Of a DNA stretch of 9,628 nt, positions 1-4,570 are shown one piece after another. The stretch lies in the NCBI GenBank assembly GCA_964609495.1, contig CAZSTA010000138.1:1-9628 (forward strand), read 5' to 3'. The stretch comes from CAZSTA01 sp964609495 [NCBI: uncultured bacterium] (GTDB lineage: Bacteria; CAZSTA01). The notes under the pieces were generated by a model. It did not search any database and was not told the DNA's origin. It saw nothing but the letters and a program-made list of their open reading frames with translations. Within the stretch, counting starts at the first letter, position 1; every line of letters starts with the position of its first letter. The translations under genes were made by a program, and so were the position numbers.

Positions 1-325
1 AATCTCTTCTCTCCGAGGTGCTGATCATCCAGAATCTACCTCTTCCTATCTGCTCTAAGGCATGCCTTATCTCGCTTTGAAAGAGCACTACAATGGCTAT
101 AAGCCCCACGGTCGCCACTCGATCGAATAGCCAACTCATTAAATATAAATTGAGCCAATTGCTGACCCCCATAGCAATAAAGAAAATAAACAGTCCTTTC
201 ATCAATTGTGTTGCTCTGGTGCCCTTGATTATCATTATCAACTTATAGAGGATAAAAGCGACAATTATAATATCGATTAGATCTTGCCATCGGATAGAAA
301 AAATTGAATTAATAAATTGAGTTAT
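1..325 (-). CDS. cdaA: Diadenylate cyclase CdaA, N-terminal part (runs off left edge)
   Basis: Makes the second messenger c-di-AMP from two ATP at the inner membrane. About 108 codons are visible; the catalytic DAC domain (DGA and RHR motifs) lies beyond the left edge. The translated minus strand shows the family N-terminus: RWQDLIDIIIVAFILYKL, then IIKGTRATQLMKG, a second and third hydrophobic segment, and VVLFQSEIRHALEQIGRGRF. This closely parallels remembered Bacillus CdaA (YKLIMVIRGTKAVQLLKG, IIFQPELRRALEQLGRGRF), with three transmembrane helices before the cyclase domain. An in-frame stop lies at 332-334, and no ATG, GTG or TTG occurs in frame before the first helix. The best start is therefore ATA at 323-325, seven bases after GAGGTG; ATT at 329-331 is the alternative. 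It is divergent from the outer-membrane protein gene. Identity is strong; the exact start is uncertain. Confidence 0.9.
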   Translation of the reverse strand, partial: MTQFINSIFSIRWQDLIDIIIVAFILYKLIMIIKGTRATQLMKGLFIFFIAMGVSNWLNLYLMSWLFDRVATVGLIAIVVLFQSEIRHALEQIGRGRFWMISTSERRD

Positions 326-479
326 CTCAATTCACCTCGTAAAGGAAACTTTTTAACCTTATATATTTTTGCCTGCAAAAGTTACCAGAACACTTGAGCT
401 TCTATTTGTATAAGGGGGGAGAATTTCTCCCCCAATTTATGGCAGAAGTTTCCTTTATATACTAAAGGGGATCTCCTTC
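326..479 (-). promoter_or_regulatory. Structured 5' leader of cdaA (candidate riboswitch-like element)
   Basis: This is the RNA between the predicted cdaA start point (about 479) and its start codon. An exact 12-bp inverted repeat, TAAAGGAAACTT at 340-351 and AAGTTTCCTTTA at 446-457, would form a closing helix around 94 nt. Inside it are an 8-bp GC-rich hairpin, GGGGGAGA (415-422) with TCTCCCCC (426-433) and a 3-nt loop, and a second helix of 6-7 bp (357-363 with 409-415), giving a three-way-junction-like fold. The closing helix ends one base before the GAGGTG ribosome-binding site. That layout suits translational control. I do not recognise it as the ydaO c-di-AMP riboswitch or any other known class. 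The pairings are seen in sequence; regulation is inferred. Confidence 0.55.
333..338 (-). promoter_or_regulatory. Ribosome-binding site that sets the cdaA start
   Basis: GAGGTG on the minus strand. A seven-base spacer puts ATA (323-325) at the start position, the same spacing seen for the GT4 gene in this window (GAGGGTG, seven bases, TTG). It directly abuts the 3' arm of the leader's closing helix. Confidence 0.6.
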
Positions 480-485
480 TTCTAA

Positions 486-514
486 ATTATATCGTATTTT
501 TCGCTTTAAGGCAA
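486..514 (-). promoter_or_regulatory. Sigma-70-type promoter for cdaA
   Basis: On the minus strand there is TTGCCT (509-514), a 17-bp spacer and TATAAT (486-491). The predicted start point is near 479. It is back-to-back with the promoter for the outer-membrane protein gene; the two -35 boxes are 19 bp apart. Confidence 0.75.
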
Positions 515-533
515 GAGAAAATATTAAAACCTC

Positions 534-562
534 TTGACAAAAGTTCCTAAAAAGTTTATTAT
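534..562 (+). promoter_or_regulatory. Sigma-70-type promoter for the OMP-GT4 operon
   Basis: Consensus TTGACA (534-539), a 17-bp spacer and TATTAT (557-562). The predicted start point is near 569, giving a leader of about 55 nt before the ATG at 624. Confidence 0.8.
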
Positions 563-572
563 TAGAGACATC

Positions 573-593
573 GGATAGTTTTATCCATTGGAT
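573..593 (+). repeat. Small overlapping hairpins in the OMP mRNA leader
   Basis: GGATA-GTTT-TATCC (573-586) overlaps a second, mutually exclusive pairing ATCC-ATT-GGAT (583-593). Both stems are only 4-5 bp, so any role (5'-end protection, alternative folding) is speculative. Confidence 0.3.
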
Positions 594-623
594 CAAAAAT
601 CGCAGTGAGGAGGGAAATAGATA

Positions 624-1556
624 ATGAGAGGCTTGAGCAAGATTGGTATAGTCTTATCATTGATGGCTGTCTTCGTAGGACAATTATTTGTTTTGAGCGC
701 CTTGGGAGAGGAAAAGTCCGCTCCCATTTATAGCTCGGATTTTGCGGTTATGCAGCAAGGTAAAACCTTCTTTGGAAATCCGGCCGCCACTCCAGAGACC
801 AAGACGAAGGAGACTAAATTCTATATAATGAAGAAGTTCAGCCCTACTGATGAACTGACGCTGAGTATGGTCGGATATGAACAGCGCAGTAGGGGGCTTA
901 TAAGCATGGGAGCGACTGGTCAGACGGAGAGCTATCTGGGTGTTGCTCTCTTAGACCTTCGCTTCAAGAGTTTCTCTCGAACCACTCTTCGCCTCTCCTT
1001 CGGCCAAGAGCTAGGGGGAGCTTTCGCTAGTGGTGTTAATCTCAACCTTATGAACGAGAGACTCAATAACGAAAGCGAATTTAAATTGGGATTCGATATC
1101 GGATTTACTTACATACTCGTTCCTGATGAACTCACCGTGGGGATATTGATCCGAGATCTTACTGAGATGGGAGCAACAAAGAAAAAAGAAGAGAAAGAAG
1201 AGGAGGAAGGACAAGCTGAGGAGGATGAGGATAATGAGGAAGAAGAACTAATAGGGATAGGAAGTAGTCTCTCTTTAGAGATAAATTATTGCCCCTTCAA
1301 AAGCACCTCCCTGATGCTTAGTATCAATCGCAGCCTAGGTGATAGTGGAGATACTGAGCCACATATTGTCATCTCTCTGGATTGGGAGGCTATGAGGAAT
1401 CTGTTTCTAAGAGGTGGTTGGACCACTGAAGGAGAGGCTATAAGTTTAGGATTAGGGTATAAAGCTGATGTATATAGATTCGATTACACCATCTCGCGAA
1501 GGGGAGAGGAGGAACTCGAGCATACGGTTGGGATCACTGCTAGTATCAGCTATTGA
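624..1556 (+). CDS. Probable outer-membrane beta-barrel protein, PorV/PorQ-like
   Basis: Secreted protein of 310 residues. Residues 1-28 form a Sec signal peptide (basic n-region, hydrophobic core, cleavage probably near SALG-EE). The rest alternates polar and hydrophobic residues in short strands separated by turns. It ends in ITASISY, an aromatic C-terminus of the kind recognised by the BAM machinery. The closing segment (LGLGYKADVYRFDYTISRRGEEELEHTVGI, about 275-304) resembles the end of PorV/PorQ/UPF0164-type barrels. Residues 185-208 are an almost uninterrupted Lys/Glu/Asp run, probably a loop between strands, encoded by a purine-rich tract. The ATG at 624 follows GAGGAGGG (607-614) by nine bases. 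The glycosyltransferase gene begins 15 bases after its stop, so they are probably one operon. Barrel class is likely; ligand or transport role is unknown. Confidence 0.7.
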   Translation: MRGLSKIGIVLSLMAVFVGQLFVLSALGEEKSAPIYSSDFAVMQQGKTFFGNPAATPETKTKETKFYIMKKFSPTDELTLSMVGYEQRSRGLISMGATGQTESYLGVALLDLRFKSFSRTTLRLSFGQELGGAFASGVNLNLMNERLNNESEFKLGFDIGFTYILVPDELTVGILIRDLTEMGATKKKEEKEEEEGQAEEDEDNEEEELIGIGSSLSLEINYCPFKSTSLMLSINRSLGDSGDTEPHIVISLDWEAMRNLFLRGGWTTEGEAISLGLGYKADVYRFDYTISRRGEEELEHTVGITASISY

Positions 1557-1571
1557 CGAGGGTGAATTTAA

Positions 1572-2717
1572 TTGAAAATTGGAATATTTACAGATGCTTA
1601 TAAGCCTATAGTAAGTGGGGTAGTAAATTCTATAGAGTCCTTTAGAGCTGGACTAACCACCTTAGGCCATAAGGTCTATATATTCGCTCCTGATTTCCCT
1701 GGTTATGAAGATCGTCCTGATGGGATATTTCGCTTTAGCTCAATTAATATACATCCAGAAATATATTTCCCAGTAGCTATACCTTTCTCGCCAAGACTCT
1801 TCTCCATAATAGCGAAGCTCGATTTGGATATCATTCATACGCAACATCCTTTCGTTATCGGAGAGGTAGGGGCTTTTTTCGCGAGAAAACTTAAGATACC
1901 CTTAATCTATACCCTTCATACTCAATATGAGCAGTATTCCCACTATGTTCCTCTTAATCAGAGATTTGTTAGAGCTCTTACTCGCCGAGTAGTTAAATAT
2001 TATACCAGTAATTGCGATTGTGTGATAACTCCGGCCTCTAGAATCAAGGAGCTTTTAGTAGCAGACTACGGGATTAATTCCTCCAGAATCGAGGTGATTC
2101 CTAACGCTATAGACCTTTCTCTCTATCAGAATATCGATCCAGAGTTAGTAAAAAGCAGATATTCGCTCAATGGAGGGCGGAAGGGATTAGTTTTCGTCGG
2201 AAGGCTCGCTAGAGAGAAAAACCTCTCCTTTCTTCTATATTCCTTCCAAAACATACTCAGAAGAAGAGGAGATGTCTATCTAATGATCGTGGGAGGGGGG
2301 CCAGAGGAGATTAATCTGCGTAATTTAGCTAAAGAGTTGAAGATCGAAAAATCAACGATCTTCACTGGTTCGCTTCCTTATCAGCAGATTCCTTATTACT
2401 ATGCCGCAGCCGATATCTTTGTTACTGCTTCCACTACCGAGGTTCATCCCCTAACCCTCATCGAGGCGATGGCGGCGGGATTACCGATCGTTGCAGTAAA
2501 TGCATTTGGAACTTGCGATATGGTGACTCCCGGGGAAGATGGTCTCCTTACGGCGAACTCATCAGGTAACTTCGAGGAGGGGATCTTAACTCTCCTGGAT
2601 AATAAGGGACTCCGGGATGAGATGTCGATTAAAGCTAAAGAAAAAGCTCAGAAATACTCTATTCCTTATATCTCTAAACAATTGGAGAAGCTTTACTTAT
2701 CTCTACTTGAGAATTAA
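1572..2717 (+). CDS. GT4-family glycosyltransferase (GT-B fold)
   Basis: Cytoplasmic, probably membrane-associated enzyme of 381 residues that transfers a sugar from an activated donor with retention of configuration. The N-terminal Rossmann half opens with IGIFTDAYKPIVSGVVNSIE (3-22), including the acceptor-side SGVV loop, followed by the HTQHP (89-93) and YTLHTQYE (113-120) motifs. The C-terminal donor half has VFVGRLAREKNL (207-218, with the R/K phosphate contacts) and GGGPEE (241-246). It also has the EX7E signature, Glu290 and Glu298 in TEVHPLTLIEAMAAGLPIVA. The N-terminal pattern is closest to the diacylglycerol glucosyltransferase/PimA/CapM branch, suggesting a glycolipid or envelope glycan product; donor and acceptor are not proven. 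The start is TTG at 1572, seven bases after GAGGGTG, consistent with translation from the same mRNA as the barrel gene. Confidence 0.9.
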   Translation: MKIGIFTDAYKPIVSGVVNSIESFRAGLTTLGHKVYIFAPDFPGYEDRPDGIFRFSSINIHPEIYFPVAIPFSPRLFSIIAKLDLDIIHTQHPFVIGEVGAFFARKLKIPLIYTLHTQYEQYSHYVPLNQRFVRALTRRVVKYYTSNCDCVITPASRIKELLVADYGINSSRIEVIPNAIDLSLYQNIDPELVKSRYSLNGGRKGLVFVGRLAREKNLSFLLYSFQNILRRRGDVYLMIVGGGPEEINLRNLAKELKIEKSTIFTGSLPYQQIPYYYAAADIFVTASTTEVHPLTLIEAMAAGLPIVAVNAFGTCDMVTPGEDGLLTANSSGNFEEGILTLLDNKGLRDEMSIKAKEKAQKYSIPYISKQLEKLYLSLLEN

Positions 2718-2803
2718 AACCGTTCTCTATCTCCTCCCAGCTTATCCCTTTCCTTTTACCTTCTTCATTTTTCCCCTAGATTATAGCACTTCACCCCTTT
2801 ATT
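2718..2803 (+). terminator. C-rich, G-poor tract after the GT4 gene (possible Rho-dependent termination region)
   Basis: This stretch directly after the glycosyltransferase stop is strongly pyrimidine-biased on the plus strand: about 31 C against 4 G. Such C>G bubbles are typical of Rho loading sites. No strong GC hairpin with a U-tract was seen here. Confidence 0.35.
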
Positions 2804-2827
2804 GTCTATAATACTAGGACAATATTT
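2800..2827 (+). terminator. Weak AT-rich hairpin between convergent genes
   Basis: TATTGTC (2800-2806) pairs with GACAATA (2818-2824) around an 11-nt loop and is followed by only three T residues. The stem is AT-rich, so it is at best a weak terminator for the GT4 transcript, perhaps a pause site aiding the upstream C-rich tract. The rest of 2828-2914 shows nothing I can name. Confidence 0.25.
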
Positions 2828-2914
2828 CACTCTCTTATAACAGAGTCCCTACAGATTATCCTATTAAAAATACGTTAGCATGAAATTTTACATCTTAAGA
2901 AAAATAATTTGGTA

Positions 2915-3094
2915 TCAGGAGGCTCTTTTCTTATAGTTAGATCGTTTAGAATATCGATTAGAGCTGCGAAGTTCTGGGGGTTGTTTCCCTTTGAGATTAT
3001 CCCTGAGCGCTATTATCAGCTCCCGAACGCTAATTATGTTAATATATATCGAGAGGATAAAAAGTAAAGCTACCACAATTATCTGTAGGATCAT
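2915..3094 (-). CDS. Small single-helix membrane protein under a LexA-type operator (59 aa)
   Basis: No family is recognised. The 59 residues comprise one hydrophobic helix at the very N-terminus (about 2-23: Ile/Leu/Val/Ala/Phe, no charge before Arg24). A short amphipathic stretch (24-34) follows, then a strongly basic tail rich in Asn, Ser, Lys and Arg. The protein has 11 Lys/Arg against 3 Asp/Glu, so the positive-inside rule predicts the tail in the cytoplasm. The ATG at 3092-3094 follows TGGAG by ten bases; the stop is TGA at 2915-2917. A consensus promoter and a perfect CGAAC-N4-GTTCG box lie directly upstream on the same strand, which strongly supports a real gene. By analogy with SidA, YneA or TisB it could be an SOS-induced division inhibitor or membrane-active peptide; that role is inferred from control and architecture only. 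It is convergent with the GT4 gene. Confidence 0.7.
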   Translation of the reverse strand: MILQIIVVALLFILSIYINIISVRELIIALRDNLKGKQPPELRSSNRYSKRSNYKKRAS

Positions 3095-3123
3095 CTTCTG
3101 TTAACTCCATTGAATTAGATCTT

Positions 3124-3147
3124 AATATCGAACTCCTGTTCGATATT
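3124..3147. promoter_or_regulatory. LexA/DinR-type SOS box inside a 10-bp perfect inverted repeat
   Basis: The arms AATATCGAAC (3124-3133) and GTTCGATATT (3138-3147) are perfect complements around four bases. The core at 3129-3142 matches the Bacillus-type LexA consensus CGAAC-N4-GTTCG at every specified position. The repeat begins immediately after the minus-strand -10 box and covers the predicted start point (about 3141). LexA bound here would block transcription of the small membrane-protein gene. Because the transcript would begin inside the repeat, a DNA operator is more likely than an RNA hairpin. Confidence 0.75.
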
Positions 3148-3176
3148 ATTATAACACATAACCCTTTATTTGTCAA
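3148..3176 (-). promoter_or_regulatory. Perfect-consensus promoter for the 59-aa membrane protein
   Basis: On the minus strand there is TTGACA (3171-3176), exactly 17 bp and TATAAT (3148-3153): full consensus in both boxes. Such a strong promoter is typical of genes held off by a tight repressor. The start point is predicted near 3141, giving a leader of about 47 nt. Confidence 0.85.
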
Positions 3177-3183
3177 GAAAAAT

Positions 3184-3212
3184 TTGACAGTTTAGAAGGT
3201 TTCGGATAAAAT
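3184..3212 (+). promoter_or_regulatory. Sigma-70-type promoter for the lipoprotein-GH65-PCMT genes
   Basis: TTGACA (3184-3189), 17 bp and TAAAAT (3207-3212). It is back-to-back with the SOS-controlled promoter, with the -35 boxes only 7 bp apart, so RNA polymerase binding at one may hinder the other. Confidence 0.8.
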
Positions 3213-3259
3213 TAGACTAGAGAGGAAAGTAGCAAATTCTTATGAGGGGAGGATGAGAT

Positions 3260-4450
3260 ATGATGAGAAGAATAGTCGTAATATTGATATTACTGATAGT
3301 GTTGAGCTTAGCAATCGGATGTCAGGAATTTGAACTGGCTCTTACAGGAGAGGCGGGCTTATCTCAACCAGTATGGTCGCCTGATGGTGATAGAATTGCC
3401 TTTATCTCCTTCATTCCAGAGGAGGGCGAGGCTGAGGAGGAAAACGATTATTTTCGGCGAGAGTTATGGATTATGAATGCTGATGGGACTGATCTGAAGA
3501 GGATTGTGTCTGAGAGGAATCAAGAGCTTAATTTACTCGGCATACAACCTCCTGCTTGGTCTCCCGATGGGAAGCGGATAGCTTATGTTCTGGAGGATGA
3601 CCTGTGGATAATTGATGTTGATAGGGGAGAACAGAGACAATTGACCTCCGATATCGACGTTTTCTTCCTCAACTTCTGGCCTCCTAATTCGATCTGGTCT
3701 CCTGATGGGAAGAAGATAGCCATATCCTCTAGTGATTCTGATGAGGAAAAGTGCGATCTTTGGATAGTTGATACTGAGACTGGTGAAAGGAAGATGTTGA
3801 TTCGAGTAGAGAAGGGAATAATACTTCCCTCTTACTCTTCTACTGGAGATAGGATAGCCTATCTCAGTGGGAATGAGGATAATATCGAGCTTTGGTCGAT
3901 GGATAAAGAGGGCGGTGATATGATATTACTGGTTGGGATAGGTGATGAGGAACGGGAAGGTAGTTCTGATTTTCTCCCTCCTTTTTCTCTCTCCTGGTCG
4001 CCTGACGGGAAAGAGATCGCTTTATCTATCTTCTTGGGGAAAGAGGAAGATGGAAGGGTGCAAGTTGAAGTTTGGGCTGTTGAGGCTAAGGGAGGTGGTT
4101 TACGAAACATCACCGATACCAGATTCTTTGACGAGATGTATCCGATATGGTCCCCCGAGGGAGAGAGTATAATCTACTTCTTATGGGATAAGGAATTAGA
4201 GAAGTTCTTCCCTCGGATCATTAGCAAAGAGGGGAAACATAAAGAAGCTCTTATAATAGGATTAGATACCAAGCTCTTGGTGCAATCCCTTAGAGAATCA
4301 TCGCCCTTATTGTCCTTCTCTTGGTCTCCTGATCGTCAGAAGATAGCTTATGTCTATGAAGGTAATATATGGATTATGGGGAAGGATATATCTCAACCTA
4401 GGCAATTGACTTTCTTCAAGGAGGAGATATTTGAAGAGGATAGTGAGTGA
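3260..4450 (+). CDS. TolB/WD40-type beta-propeller lipoprotein
   Basis: Exported, lipid-anchored protein of 396 residues. Residues 1-20 are a lipoprotein signal (basic start, long Ile/Leu/Val core) ending in LAIGC; Cys21 is the predicted acylated residue. The mature part is a propeller built from PD40/TolB-like units marked by W-S-P-D-G-x-x-I-A: clear copies at about 40-48, 100-108, 146-154 and 246-254, and degenerate ones near 192-200 (SSTGDRIAY), 297-305 (WSPEGESII) and 355-363 (WSPDRQKIA). Between them are blade strands such as LWIMNADG and LWIVDTETG. Seven units suggest a six- or seven-bladed propeller. Such proteins act as periplasmic interaction scaffolds; the partner is unknown, and this is not necessarily TolB of the Tol-Pal system. 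The ATG at 3260 lies seven bases after GAGGGGAGG; a second ATG follows at once. It is the first gene of the rightward group. Confidence 0.85.
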   Translation: MMRRIVVILILLIVLSLAIGCQEFELALTGEAGLSQPVWSPDGDRIAFISFIPEEGEAEEENDYFRRELWIMNADGTDLKRIVSERNQELNLLGIQPPAWSPDGKRIAYVLEDDLWIIDVDRGEQRQLTSDIDVFFLNFWPPNSIWSPDGKKIAISSSDSDEEKCDLWIVDTETGERKMLIRVEKGIILPSYSSTGDRIAYLSGNEDNIELWSMDKEGGDMILLVGIGDEEREGSSDFLPPFSLSWSPDGKEIALSIFLGKEEDGRVQVEVWAVEAKGGGLRNITDTRFFDEMYPIWSPEGESIIYFLWDKELEKFFPRIISKEGKHKEALIIGLDTKLLVQSLRESSPLLSFSWSPDRQKIAYVYEGNIWIMGKDISQPRQLTFFKEEIFEEDSE

Positions 4451-4570
4451 TGGCGAGTCTTTGAAGCAGTTGTGTGAAATATAAGGGCGATCTATCAAGT
4501 AATAGAGGGTGTTTTAGTGCTAGAGGAGGTATAAAGCTAGATATTAAAATGGTCAAAGAGAGTGTGAATT

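Noticed and set aside
2617-2811. 64-codon plus-strand frame overlapping the GT4 3' end
   Set aside because: It mostly reads the pyrimidine-rich tail after the GT4 stop, giving an aromatic/proline-rich nonsense-like sequence with no ribosome-binding site.
3171-3189. Inverted repeat TGTCAA / TTGACA
   Set aside because: It is fully explained by two divergent -35 boxes lying head to head, not a separate operator.
4473-4502. Possible promoter TTGTGT-17-TATCAA before the GH65 gene
   Set aside because: Only three of six -35 bases and four of six -10 bases match, far weaker than the four promoters reported in this window.
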